Assembly (NCBI GenBank): GCA_018713515.1
Contig: DVOO01000016.1
Span: 126,659-169,384, forward strand
Direction of reading: 5' to 3'
DNA: 42,726 nt
Origin: Candidatus Scatomonas pullistercoris
GTDB taxonomy: Bacteria > Bacillota > Clostridia > Lachnospirales > Lachnospiraceae
Position 1 is the stretch's first letter. Each line of letters begins with the position of its first letter. Positions 1 to 7,799 of this stretch are shown here, one piece after another. The translations under genes and the position numbers were made by a program. Under the pieces are notes generated by a model. That model searched no databases and was not told the origin of the DNA. It saw only the letters and a program-made list of their open reading frames with translations.

Positions 1-330
1 ATGGCCGATGAGGCTCCCATCTCCAATGGTAATTCCCCCCTGATCCTGAAACTGACAGCAGGAATTAATAAACACATGTTTGCCCACGGTGATATTTTTT
101 CCACAATCTGTGTAAAAGGGAGGAAACAGTCCAAAACTTTCATCCACCGGCTTTCCGATCAGTTCCGAAAACAATTTTCTCAGCTCCGCCGGTGCATGGT
201 AGCGGCCGTTGATTTCCGCCGTGATCCGGATTGCCTCCTGACTGACGGCGTGCATAAACTGATGAATCTCTGAATTTCCCACAACGGTCCGGCCGCTGTT
301 CAGATAAGAGAGATATGTTTCTAAATCCAT
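1..330 (-). CDS. Sugar O-acetyltransferase (maltose/galactoside acetyltransferase family), 3' end outside window
   Basis: The minus-strand frame opens with ATG at 330-328 and stays open for 110 codons to the left edge, so the C-terminus is missing. The N-terminal helical part (residues about 1-70, with MHAVSQEA and LRKLFSELIG) matches the Mac domain of maltose/galactoside acetyltransferases. The first left-handed beta-helix turns follow: FPPFYTDCGKNITVGKHVFIN, then GGITIGDGSLIGH. Family members transfer acetyl from acetyl-CoA to a sugar hydroxyl. The start is supported by an AAAGGAG site at 341-347 on the minus strand, spaced about 10 bases. That site lies in one arm of a long inverted repeat (see the regulatory entry). 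It is downstream of and codirectional with larB. The acceptor sugar is unknown. Confidence 0.85.
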   Translation of the reverse strand, partial: MDLETYLSYLNSGRTVVGNSEIHQFMHAVSQEAIRITAEINGRYHAPAELRKLFSELIGKPVDESFGLFPPFYTDCGKNITVGKHVFINSCCQFQDQGGITIGDGSLIGH

Positions 331-335
331 AAAAA

Positions 336-397
336 TGACACTCCTTTCTGCCGCCATCATATCATCCGATTCCTCCGGCCGCAAATACGGAGTGTCA
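336..397 (-). promoter_or_regulatory. Inverted repeat that could sequester the acetyltransferase ribosome binding site
   Basis: The nine bases TGACACTCC (minus strand, 397-389) are perfectly complementary to GGAGTGTCA (344-336), with 44 bases between. The second arm contains the GGAG of the acetyltransferase Shine-Dalgarno site and is followed by TTTTT just before the ATG. The RNA could act as a long-loop terminator for larB read-through or as a hairpin hiding the ribosome binding site. The pairing is seen directly; the function is inference. Confidence 0.4.
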
Positions 398-425
398 ATG
401 CTTCCCTATAGCTTTTGTCTATCGG

Positions 426-1190
426 TTACCGATTTTCCCCCGTGCCGCCCCGCAGTGCCAGGCGATTGATCTGGGCCCCGAGATATCCTGCCCCGAAGCC
501 ATTATCAATATTTACCACCGCAAGCCCCTCCGCGCAGGAATTCAGCATAGTCAGCAGCGCTGAAAGCCCGCCGAAGCTGGCGCCATACCCCACGGAAGTA
601 GGTACCGCGATCACTGGCCGGTCCACCAGACCTGCCGTCACCGTGGCCAGCGCTCCCTCCATTCCGGCAATGGCAAGGATACAGTTTGCTTTTCGAAGCT
701 TCTCGGTCTGATCCAGAAGACGGTGGATGCCTGCCACACCCACATCATAGATCCTTTCCACCCTGGCCCCGAAAAACTCTGCCGTCAGAGCAGCCTCCTC
801 GGCCACCGGCATATCCGAGGTGCCGCCGGTGCAGACGGCAACCATTCCCTCCGGCTCTTTTTTGTTTCTCCTGACCCACAGAATCCGGCCCATCTCAAAA
901 TATTCCACATCCGGCAGAAGCTCCCGCACCGCCTCAAACTGTTCCCGGGAAGCTCTGGTACCCAGAACATCCGTCTCTTTGTCCGCCATAGCCTGAAAAA
1001 TCCTGGCTACCTGTTCCTTCGTTTTCCCCGCGCAGTAAATCACCTCTCCAAATCCTGAACGCAGTTTCCGATGGTGATCCAGCTTGGCAAATCCCATATC
1101 CTCATAGGGCAGGCTCTTCAGATACTCCTGCGCTTCCTGAATACTCAGCTCCTGATTTCTGACTTTTTCCAGAACCTCTTTTACTTCCAT
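426..1190 (-). CDS. larB: LarB, nickel pincer cofactor biosynthesis carboxylase/hydrolase
   Basis: 254 residues, the usual LarB length. LarB carboxylates the pyridinium ring of nicotinic acid adenine dinucleotide and splits its phosphoanhydride, the first step to the nickel pincer nucleotide used by lactate racemase and relatives. The C-terminal half resembles PurE: TGGTSDMPVAEEA (about residues 120-132), YDVGVAGIHRLL (148-159), AGMEGALATVTAGLV and VIAVPTSVGYGASFGG. The N-terminal part holds RSGFGEVIYCAGKT. The start ATG has AGGAGACAGAAG directly upstream. No larC or larE is present in the window, which is unusual because the three are often clustered. They may lie elsewhere in the genome. 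Identification is firm; the role of a stand-alone copy is inference. Confidence 0.93.
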   Translation of the reverse strand: MEVKEVLEKVRNQELSIQEAQEYLKSLPYEDMGFAKLDHHRKLRSGFGEVIYCAGKTKEQVARIFQAMADKETDVLGTRASREQFEAVRELLPDVEYFEMGRILWVRRNKKEPEGMVAVCTGGTSDMPVAEEAALTAEFFGARVERIYDVGVAGIHRLLDQTEKLRKANCILAIAGMEGALATVTAGLVDRPVIAVPTSVGYGASFGGLSALLTMLNSCAEGLAVVNIDNGFGAGYLGAQINRLALRGGTGENR

Positions 1191-1282
1191 CTTCTGTCTC
1201 CTTTCCGCTGCCTTTCTTCCTGCACCTCCCCACCACTCTGCTTTTTATTATAGACGGTCGCGGGGCGCCGCGCAAGACGCCT

Positions 1283-2413
1283 TTAAGGCTCCCCCGGTTC
1301 CCTCACAGTACTGACAATTCTGGTCGCCGACCATTTTTCATAAAAAAGCTGTTTCTGTCGGGAAATCTGCACCGCTCCGTAAATCATGTACACAAGATAA
1401 AACAGTACTTCCAAAAATGAAAAAAGCATCGCCGCCGCGTTTCCCGCAATCCCTGCTCTTTCCAGAAGGATCCGGACGCGCGCTGCCGCCTCCGGCAGAA
1501 GCAGAAAAAAGCCCCACAAAAGTCCATACCTCAGAAAATACTGATACCAGCAGATTTTTTTGCCGGAATTCTCCGCCACGCAGGTGCGGGTCAGCCATTT
1601 GCCCACAGTTTTGCCCCCGGTCAGCAGCGTCATAAGGCTGAAATAACTCCAGACCAGCAGCGCCGGAAAATATCCGGGCAGGGCAATTCCCGCCCTTCCG
1701 CAGATGAGAGCGCAGATTCCATAAAGTACCAGGATACAGACACCGTCTGTCAGCAGAGAAAAAATTCTTCTGGACAAAGATACTCTTCTCCCCCGTCCAT
1801 AGCTGGCCCTGTCCATTTTTTCCCGGGAGGGAAGAAATTTTAAAAAGGGCTGTATGATAAAATATCCCAGCGCGCCTCCCGCTGTGTTGGCTATCAGATC
1901 ATCCACATCAAAAAGGCGGTATCCTCTCGGATAGATGAAATACAGGCCGCTCAGCTGGGTCAGCTCAAAAAACAGCGAAAGAAAGAAGGAAAACAGTACA
2001 GTCCTTTTCAATCCGCACCGGAAATAATATCTCAGATATATGCCGAAGGGTACAATCATCAGCACATTAAACAGTACCTGAAACAGAGCTTCATTAAGGA
2101 CAGAAAACAGACTGCATATATTTCCCGGTACGATATCTGCTTCCTTCAGAATATCCGCCAGAAAATGAAACGGTATCAGCTGAGCCCTCCGGCCGGTCAT
2201 CTGACTGACCTCCTCCATGGAGGGCAGCGGCAGGATTACCAGAAAATAAATGCAGAGCAGATACAGGGCGAAGGAATAAACAACCAGGATCCGGATTCCC
2301 AGCACGGATCCATATTTTCTGTAATTATAAATCATATAAGGCAGCGTGATCAGGAAGGCCAGAAATGGAAACATAATCAGGGCCTGCCGGATCACCTCCG
2401 GATAAACTCCCAT
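1283..2413 (-). CDS. VanZ-like membrane protein with C-terminal RDD domain
   Basis: 376 residues. The N-terminal half is a VanZ-like domain with several hydrophobic helices and the signature ELTQLSGLYF, RLFDVDDLIANTAGGALGYF. The C-terminal half, after a basic linker (SYGRGRRVSLSRR), is an RDD-type membrane domain with GGKTVGKWLTRTCVAENSGK. VanZ relatives are linked to envelope stress and glycopeptide tolerance in some Gram-positives; the exact function is unknown. The frame stays open for 199 codons upstream, but I set the start at ATG 2413-2411. An AAGAGGAGAT site lies 5-6 bases ahead of it, and the upstream residues overlap the divergent GNAT gene and look non-coding. It lies 92 bases upstream of larB on the same strand. 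Confidence 0.85.
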   Translation of the reverse strand: MGVYPEVIRQALIMFPFLAFLITLPYMIYNYRKYGSVLGIRILVVYSFALYLLCIYFLVILPLPSMEEVSQMTGRRAQLIPFHFLADILKEADIVPGNICSLFSVLNEALFQVLFNVLMIVPFGIYLRYYFRCGLKRTVLFSFFLSLFFELTQLSGLYFIYPRGYRLFDVDDLIANTAGGALGYFIIQPFLKFLPSREKMDRASYGRGRRVSLSRRIFSLLTDGVCILVLYGICALICGRAGIALPGYFPALLVWSYFSLMTLLTGGKTVGKWLTRTCVAENSGKKICWYQYFLRYGLLWGFFLLLPEAAARVRILLERAGIAGNAAAMLFSFLEVLFYLVYMIYGAVQISRQKQLFYEKWSATRIVSTVREPGEP

Positions 2414-2569
2414 AAATAATCTCCTCTTCTTTTTCCCGGTATTATAGCACGATTCTGTCTCTTTTCCGTGAAACTGACAAAAATGTAAGAAAAAATCATG
2501 TGCAAGAGAATTTCCTGTGCTATCATATCCTATAGACATGCTAAAAATCTGGAATGGGAGGAGATTACA

Positions 2570-3037
2570 ATGAACATCCGACGGGCAAAAGAAGGTGATA
2601 TGGAAACGATTCAGCGCCTGCTCCTGCAGGTGGCCATGGTTCACCACAGGGGGCGGCCGGACCTCTTTCAGGCCGGAACCCGCAAATATACAGACGATGA
2701 GCTGCTGCAGATCATTCATGACGACAGCCGGCCCATTTTTGTTGCGGAAGAACCGGAGGGCAGGGTGACGGGATACGCCTTCTGCATCTTCCAGCAGCCA
2801 GACAGCCATATTCTGACAGACATCAAAACCCTTTATATCGATGATCTCTGCGTGGATGAAAGCTGCCGCGGCAGGGGTACCGGCCGGCAGCTGTATGAAG
2901 CTGTCCTTGCCTTTGCCAGACAAGAGGGCTGCTACAATGTGACGCTGAATGTCTGGAGCTGCAATACAGCAGCCATGAAATTCTATGAAAGCTGCGGTCT
3001 GAAACCCCAAAAAATAGGTTTGGAAACCATTTTATAA
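2570..3037 (+). CDS. GNAT family N-acetyltransferase
   Basis: 155 residues, the typical size of a single GNAT domain. GNAT enzymes transfer acetyl from acetyl-CoA to an amine. The cofactor-binding motif A is clear: IDDLCVDESCRGRGTG, with the pyrophosphate-binding RGRGTG at residues 100-105. It is followed by LNVWSCNTAAMKFYESCGL, the usual C-terminal strand and helix. The start at 2570 is preceded by GGGAGGAG (2556-2563); an in-frame ATG 24 codons upstream lacks a good site. The gene is divergent from the VanZ/RDD gene and ends at a strong bidirectional terminator. The acetyl acceptor cannot be predicted. Confidence 0.88.
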   Translation: MNIRRAKEGDMETIQRLLLQVAMVHHRGRPDLFQAGTRKYTDDELLQIIHDDSRPIFVAEEPEGRVTGYAFCIFQQPDSHILTDIKTLYIDDLCVDESCRGRGTGRQLYEAVLAFARQEGCYNVTLNVWSCNTAAMKFYESCGLKPQKIGLETIL

Positions 3038-3049
3038 AACAAACTTGTT

Positions 3050-3110
3050 AAAAAGGAAGGCGTTCTTCAAAAGCTATAAACGCTTTTGAAGAACGCCTTC
3101 CTTTTTATTT
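3050..3110. terminator. Strong bidirectional intrinsic terminator
   Basis: Arms 3050-3074 and 3082-3106 are perfectly complementary over 25 bases around a 7-base loop. The stem is flanked by A5 on the left and T5 on the right, so it can end transcripts from both the GNAT gene (+) and the convergent NlpC/P60 gene (-). Confidence 0.93.
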
Positions 3111-3130
3111 TCTTTCTGCTGCCATCCAGA

Positions 3131-4447
3131 CTAGATGACTCGTCTGACTGTAATAATAGATGTATATGTAGCGCTTCCTGTAGTAATGCCTACCTGCTCG
3201 TTTGCTGCGTGTACAATCTGTCCGTTGCCCATATAGATGGCCACATGGCCGGCATAACAGATAATGTCACCGGGCTGAGCCTCTGAGTAGGGAACTGCGT
3301 ATCCGTCACTCTGCAGCGCGCCGGACTGCCGGCTTACAGAAATTCCAAAGTGGGCGAATACCAGATGTACGAATCCGGAGCAGTCCGTTCCGTTTGTCAG
3401 GCTGTTACCTCCCCATACGTAGGGATTTCCAACAAACTGAAGCGCGTAATTGACAATCGCCTGGCCTGTGGTGGATCCGGAGGATGTACCGCTGTCTCCT
3501 GAGTCTGCACCACCGGAGGGCGTGCTGTCATCTACAGGATCCTCATAATATCCATTATCGCTGTTGTCCGAATTGGAAGTTCCAGGATTTGAAGTACTGG
3601 GTGTGCTGTTATCCTGCGCTGCCTGATTGGCTTCTTCCTGCCGCGCTGCTTCTTCCGCTGCGGCCTGCGCTGCTGCTGCTTCTTCTGCTGCCTTTCTGGC
3701 GGCTTCCTCCTCCGCCTGGCGCTGCGCTTCCAGTTCCTGAAGCTTGGAATTGTATTCCTCAATCAGCTGCTGGTATTCATCCGCCTTTTCATTTGCCTGC
3801 TGAATCTGCAGATCGTAATCGGAAGAGGTTGCTCTCTTCTCCTCAAGAAGCTGCTCCAGAGACGCCTGCTGGGATTCCTGCTCGTCTCTCATCACCTGCA
3901 GGTTTGCCATCTCTGTCTCCTGCTGATTCTGCAGCTCACTGACTGTATTAATGGTCTGTACGAACTGTTCCAGACACTCTCTGTCATAATCATACAGCTG
4001 CTGTGTATATTCCGCGCGGTTCAGAAGATCCGCAAAATTTCCATTTTCCAGAAGGATGGTGGCCCATCCGCCGTTTCCGCCCTTCTCGTATATGTACTGC
4101 ATGCGGTTCATCATGGACTGATACTGTTCATCACGATTCGCCTGCGCCGCTTCCAGCTCCTGCTCTGTCTGCGCCAGAGCCGCTTCCTGATCTGTAATCT
4201 GCTCATTCAGCATATTTACGGATGCTATAGTCGTTATCAGCTGCCCGTCCAGACTGTTAATCTCGCTCTCTATCTGGCTTTTCTGTGCTTCCAGATCAGT
4301 GATGGAATCTGTCAGAGCGTCCAGCGACTCACTGGCATCTTCCTTCTGCTGCTGTACCTGCTCCATCTCATCCGCATATACTGTCACAACCTGAGTACAA
4401 CCCAGTACAGCTATCAGTCCAAGCGCAACCAATCTTTTTCTTTTCAT
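3131..4447 (-). CDS. Secreted coiled-coil NlpC/P60 peptidoglycan hydrolase
   Basis: 438 residues. The Sec signal peptide (residues 1-25) ends at VYADE. Residues about 28-265 form a long, heptad-rich coiled coil resembling PcsB/CwlO N-termini, ending in a Glu/Ala-rich stretch. A low-complexity Ser/Asn/Gly linker (about 270-325) leads to an NlpC/P60 domain (about 328-438) with Cys356 in TDCSGFV, His401 in AGHVAIYMG and His413 in IVHAAN as the catalytic residues. NlpC/P60 enzymes cut peptide stems, typically gamma-D-Glu to diamino acid bonds. The coiled coil of CwlO/PcsB proteins is activated by FtsEX; whether that applies here is inference. Start ATG 4447 has AGGAGT 8 bases upstream. It is monocistronic, ending at the 3050-3110 terminator. 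Confidence 0.93.
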   Translation of the reverse strand: MKRKRLVALGLIAVLGCTQVVTVYADEMEQVQQQKEDASESLDALTDSITDLEAQKSQIESEINSLDGQLITTIASVNMLNEQITDQEAALAQTEQELEAAQANRDEQYQSMMNRMQYIYEKGGNGGWATILLENGNFADLLNRAEYTQQLYDYDRECLEQFVQTINTVSELQNQQETEMANLQVMRDEQESQQASLEQLLEEKRATSSDYDLQIQQANEKADEYQQLIEEYNSKLQELEAQRQAEEEAARKAAEEAAAAQAAAEEAARQEEANQAAQDNSTPSTSNPGTSNSDNSDNGYYEDPVDDSTPSGGADSGDSGTSSGSTTGQAIVNYALQFVGNPYVWGGNSLTNGTDCSGFVHLVFAHFGISVSRQSGALQSDGYAVPYSEAQPGDIICYAGHVAIYMGNGQIVHAANEQVGITTGSATYTSIITVRRVI

Positions 4448-4531
4448 GAATATTACTCCTAAAACCTGTTTGTTAATTTTTTTAACCTATCTCTTGTAAC
4501 AATTACGCAATACTTTTTTTAATCTTTTTAC

Positions 4532-4560
4532 ATACTAACACACTTCCAAAATTCATGCAA
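4532..4560 (-). promoter_or_regulatory. Candidate sigma-A promoter for the NlpC/P60 gene
   Basis: On the minus strand TTGCAT (4560-4555), a 17-base spacer and TAGTAT (4537-4532) lie about 85 bases before the start codon. The surrounding AT-rich stretch (4448-4670) shows no ORF and no riboswitch I recognise. Confidence 0.45.
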
Positions 4561-4671
4561 GGGATAAATATCAATATTTTGTAAACAAATCGTGAACTTC
4601 CATTTTCCGGAATACTTTCCACAAAATAACTTCTGAAATTTTTCTTTTAATAAGGAAAAAAATTTTTTTCA

Positions 4672-4700
4672 TTGCTTTTTTCCATGGCAGGTGCTATACT
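4672..4700 (+). promoter_or_regulatory. Sigma-A promoter for the riboswitch-fhs transcript
   Basis: TTGCTT (4672-4677), a 17-base spacer and TATACT (4695-4700). The predicted start near 4707 is about 14 bases before the first stem of the ZTP riboswitch, as expected for a leader promoter. Confidence 0.75.
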
Positions 4701-4720
4701 GAGTTCGTAAATTGATAAAA

Positions 4721-4824
4721 GTCCTGTGTACTGACGGATATGTGGAAAAACCACGTGGGAAACAGGACTGGTTGAGGCCGACCGTCTGGGCAGCATTTGT
4801 AGCTTACAAATGCTGCCTTTTTGT
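4721..4824 (+). ncRNA. ZTP (pfl) riboswitch with overlapping intrinsic terminator
   Basis: P1 is GTCCTGT (4721-4727) pairing with ACAGGAC (4762-4768). P2 is GTGG/CCAC around an A-rich loop (4742-4754). The conserved 3' domain reads CCGACCGTCTGGGCA (4778-4792). ACGG (4734-4737) can pair with CCGT (4782-4785) to form the class pseudoknot. The expression platform is a perfect 13-bp hairpin (4789-4801 with 4805-4817) followed by TTTTTGT (4818-4824). Its left arm uses the GGCA of the aptamer core, so aptamer folding and termination exclude each other. In this class ZTP or ZMP binding turns expression on. It sits about 100 bases before fhs, a classic target. Confidence 0.95.
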
Positions 4825-4926
4825 CTAGTTACCTGTTGACAGTGTTGTTTCCGCTCACTGAGTCAATATTATAATTAAGAAAAGATATATTTCGGTCAGG
4901 CTTCACAGGAAAGGAGAGTAAAGAGT

Positions 4927-6615
4927 ATGGGTTACAAATCAGACATTGAAATCGCACAGGAATGTGTGATGGAGCCAATCACCAGGATTGCCGAAAAAGC
5001 AGGTATTGATGATAAATATCTGGAACAGTACGGCAAGTACAAAGCAAAAATTGATTACAACTTATTGAGAGAATCCGATGCGCCGGATGGAAAACTGGTT
5101 CTGGTAACTGCCATCAACCCCACCCCCGCCGGTGAGGGAAAAACCACCACAACGGTTGGTCTGGCAGATGCCATGCAGAAGATCGGAAAGAATGTAATGG
5201 TTGCTCTGCGTGAGCCTTCTCTTGGACCCGTTTTTGGAGTAAAGGGCGGCGCGGCCGGCGGCGGCTATGCGCAGGTAGTACCCATGGAAGACATCAACCT
5301 GCATTTCACCGGCGATTTTCATGCCATTGGCGCAGCCAACAACCTGCTGGCTGCCATGATAGATAATCATATCTTCCAGGGCAACGAGCTGAACATTGAT
5401 CCCCGGAAGATCACCTGGAGAAGATGCGTAGATATGAATGACCGCCAGCTCCGCAACGTGGTTGATGGTCTGGGCGGCAGAAGCAACGGAACTCCCAGAG
5501 AGGACGGCTATGATATCACGGTAGCTTCCGAAATCATGGCAGTTCTCTGTCTGGCCAACGATATCAAGGATCTGAAGGCCCGTCTGGCCCGTCTTGTAAT
5601 CGGTTATACCTACGGAAAAACCTCCGAGCAGCGCCCTGTGACCGCCGGAGATCTCCACGCGGAAGGCGCCATGTGCGCGCTTCTGAAGGATGCCCTGAAG
5701 CCGAACCTTGTACAGACCCTGGAGCACGTTCCAGCCATTGTGCACGGCGGTCCCTTTGCAAACATCGCACACGGCTGCAACTCTGTAACTGCCACAAGAA
5801 TGGCTCTGAAGCTGGGAGACTACTGTATTACAGAGGCCGGCTTCGGCGCTGACCTGGGTGCGGAGAAGTTCCTGGACATCAAGTGCCGGATGGCGGGACT
5901 GAAACCCAACGCGGTTGTCATTGTCGCCACGGTTCGTGCTCTGAAATATAACGGCGGCGTACCCAAGGATCAGCTGAACAGTGAAAACCTGGAAGCTCTG
6001 GAGAAGGGTCTTCCCAATCTGCTGAAGCATGTAAGCAACATTAAAAACGTTTACCACCTGCCCTGTGTGGTCGCGATCAACGCATTCCCGACAGACACAA
6101 AGGCAGAGCTGGATCTGGTAGAGCGCAAATGTCGTGAGCTGGGCGTCAACGTAGCTCTGTCCGAGGTATGGGCCAAGGGCGGCGAGGGCGGTATTGCTCT
6201 GGCCAATGAAGTAGTCCGTCTCTGCGAAGAGGACAACTCCGGCTTCTCCTTCTCCTATGAGCTGGATGGAAGCATTGAGGACAAGCTGAATCAGATCGTA
6301 CAGAAGGTCTATGGAGGAAAATGTGCCGTACTGACGGCAAACGCCAAGAAGCAGGCGGCGCAGCTGGAGACCATGGGTTATGGCAACTGCCCCATCTGTG
6401 TGGCCAAAACCCAGTACAGCTTAACCGATAACCCCAGCAAGCTGGGTGCTCCCACAGATTTTGAAGTAACGGTGCGCAATCTGAAAATTTCCGCGGGAGC
6501 CGGTTTTATCGTAGCCCTCACCGGAGAGATCATGACCATGCCCGGTCTGCCCAAACGTCCTGCAGCTGAGAAGATCGATGTGGATGAAGACGGCAAAATC
6601 ACCGGTCTGTTCTAA
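4927..6615 (+). CDS. fhs: Formate--tetrahydrofolate ligase
   Basis: 562 residues, near the family length of about 556. The enzyme makes 10-formyl-tetrahydrofolate from formate, THF and ATP in the cytosol, feeding purine synthesis and, in acetogens, the methyl branch of the Wood-Ljungdahl pathway. The nucleotide-binding loop [12 protein letters not shown] is at about residues 65-76; [16 protein letters not shown] and [11 protein letters not shown] are family hallmarks. Start ATG 4927 follows GGAAAGGAG. It is transcribed alone behind its ZTP riboswitch and followed by an intrinsic terminator. No other Wood-Ljungdahl gene is in the window, so it cannot show whether the organism is an acetogen. 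Confidence 0.98.
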   Translation: MGYKSDIEIAQECVMEPITRIAEKAGIDDKYLEQYGKYKAKIDYNLLRESDAPDGKLVLVTAINPTPAGEGKTTTTVGLADAMQKIGKNVMVALREPSLGPVFGVKGGAAGGGYAQVVPMEDINLHFTGDFHAIGAANNLLAAMIDNHIFQGNELNIDPRKITWRRCVDMNDRQLRNVVDGLGGRSNGTPREDGYDITVASEIMAVLCLANDIKDLKARLARLVIGYTYGKTSEQRPVTAGDLHAEGAMCALLKDALKPNLVQTLEHVPAIVHGGPFANIAHGCNSVTATRMALKLGDYCITEAGFGADLGAEKFLDIKCRMAGLKPNAVVIVATVRALKYNGGVPKDQLNSENLEALEKGLPNLLKHVSNIKNVYHLPCVVAINAFPTDTKAELDLVERKCRELGVNVALSEVWAKGGEGGIALANEVVRLCEEDNSGFSFSYELDGSIEDKLNQIVQKVYGGKCAVLTANAKKQAAQLETMGYGNCPICVAKTQYSLTDNPSKLGAPTDFEVTVRNLKISAGAGFIVALTGEIMTMPGLPKRPAAEKIDVDEDGKITGLF

Positions 6616-6616
6616 C

Positions 6617-6645
6617 TTGCCAATCGATATAAGTTCACGTATAAT
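6617..6645 (+). promoter_or_regulatory. Sigma-A promoter for the EamA gene, immediately after fhs
   Basis: TTGCCA (6617-6622), a 17-base spacer and a perfect TATAAT (6640-6645). The -35 box starts two bases after the fhs stop codon. The predicted start (about 6652) falls inside the left arm of the fhs terminator hairpin. Confidence 0.65.
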
Positions 6646-6680
6646 AATACACCGGGACCCACGACGTCCCGGTGTATTTT
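6646..6680 (+). terminator. Intrinsic terminator of fhs
   Basis: AATACACCGGGAC (6646-6658) pairs perfectly with GTCCCGGTGTATT (6666-6678) around a 7-base loop. A short T run follows. Confidence 0.85.
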
Positions 6681-6724
6681 GTATCTTCCCTGGGGAAACA
6701 GGGCCAAGAAGGAGGAAAACGAAA

Positions 6725-7666
6725 ATGAACCAAAAAACGCTGACGAAAACTCCGATTGTATGTCTTCTGACTCTTATCTGCTGTTTTCTGTGGGGAAGCG
6801 CCTTTCCCTCTATTAAGATCGGTTATCAGATGTTTTCTGTCGGTTCCTCCGATGTGGCCGGACAGATTGTATTTGCCGGGATCCGCTTTACCCTGGCGGG
6901 TATTCTGGTAATCCTGATCGGCAGCCTGGCATCCCGGAAATTTCTGCGTCCCCGCCGCAGTTCCCTGCTTCCCATTGGCGCACTTTCTCTGGCCCAGACA
7001 ATTATTCAGTATTTTTTCTTTTATATCGGCATGGCTAATACTACCGGTGTGAAATCTTCTATTATAGATGCGGCCAGTACCTTTTTCGCTATTCTCATGG
7101 CCAGCCTTGTCTTTCGCTATGAGAAGCTGACCCGTTCCAAGCTGATTGGCTGCATCGTCGGCTTTGCCGGAGTTGTACTGATCAATCTGGCCGGGGGGAC
7201 CATGGATCTGCACCTGAAGATAAACGGTGAAGGATTTATCCTGATCGCCGCTCTGTCCTATGGGCTCTCCTCCGTTCTCATAAAGAAATTCTCGGTCTCC
7301 GAAGATCCCGTCATGCTCAGCGGATGGCAGTTTATTCTGGGAGGGCTCGTGCTGGCCGCAGGAGGTTTTCTTATGGGCGGGCGGATCAGCGGCTTTACCC
7401 CTGCCTCCACCCTTCTGCTGCTCTATATGGCCATGATTTCTGCTGTTGCCTACAGCCTCTGGGGACTTCTGCTGAAATACAATCCGGTAAGCCGGATCAC
7501 TGTTTTCGGATTTATGAATCCTGTTTTCGGCGTTATTCTGTCCGCCCTGCTCCTGGGTGAGGATAATCAGGCATTCAGCCTGTACGGCCTGGCCGCCCTG
7601 GTACTGGTGTCTGTCGGCATCTATCTGGTGAACCGCCGCTCCTCCTCTGCCGGTTCCGGAAGCTGA
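6725..7666 (+). CDS. EamA-family (drug/metabolite superfamily) transporter
   Basis: 313 residues with about ten hydrophobic helices arranged as two EamA repeats, the usual architecture. The first repeat opens with CCFLWGSAFPSIKIGYQMF and includes FAGIRFTLAGILVIL; the second contains LSYGLSSVLIKKFS and later VFGFMNPVFGVILSALLLGE. Family members move amino acids, nucleotide sugars or other small metabolites across the cytoplasmic membrane, mostly outward; the substrate cannot be deduced. An open frame extends 49 codons upstream into fhs, but the ATG at 6725 is chosen because GGAGG lies about 8 bases ahead. It has its own promoter overlapping the fhs terminator. Confidence 0.9.
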   Translation: MNQKTLTKTPIVCLLTLICCFLWGSAFPSIKIGYQMFSVGSSDVAGQIVFAGIRFTLAGILVILIGSLASRKFLRPRRSSLLPIGALSLAQTIIQYFFFYIGMANTTGVKSSIIDAASTFFAILMASLVFRYEKLTRSKLIGCIVGFAGVVLINLAGGTMDLHLKINGEGFILIAALSYGLSSVLIKKFSVSEDPVMLSGWQFILGGLVLAAGGFLMGGRISGFTPASTLLLLYMAMISAVAYSLWGLLLKYNPVSRITVFGFMNPVFGVILSALLLGEDNQAFSLYGLAALVLVSVGIYLVNRRSSSAGSGS

Positions 7667-7799
7667 ACTCTTCTTTATTGTTTTTTCACTGCTTTTTATG
7701 CTTATTTAATGATCTTTTTTTCCTTTCTCTGCTATGGTAATGGAAGAACCTCCTATCTGAAATTGCTCTTCCACAGACACAGAGAAAGGAATCAAATCT

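Noticed and set aside
2414-3010. N-terminal 199-codon extension of the VanZ/RDD gene
   Set aside because: It is antisense to the GNAT gene, whereas ATG 2413 has a good ribosome site.
3640-3800. Short tandem repeat from GCTGCTTCT-like units
   Set aside because: It encodes the Ala/Glu/Gln-rich end of the coiled coil; it is protein low complexity, not a DNA repeat element.
4448-4671. Cyclic di-AMP (ydaO) riboswitch before the NlpC/P60 gene
   Set aside because: These RNAs often precede such hydrolases, but the stretch is AT-rich and lacks the conserved core.
5062-6057. Long open frame on the minus strand inside fhs
   Set aside because: It mirrors the codons of fhs, has no ribosome site and no recognisable domain.
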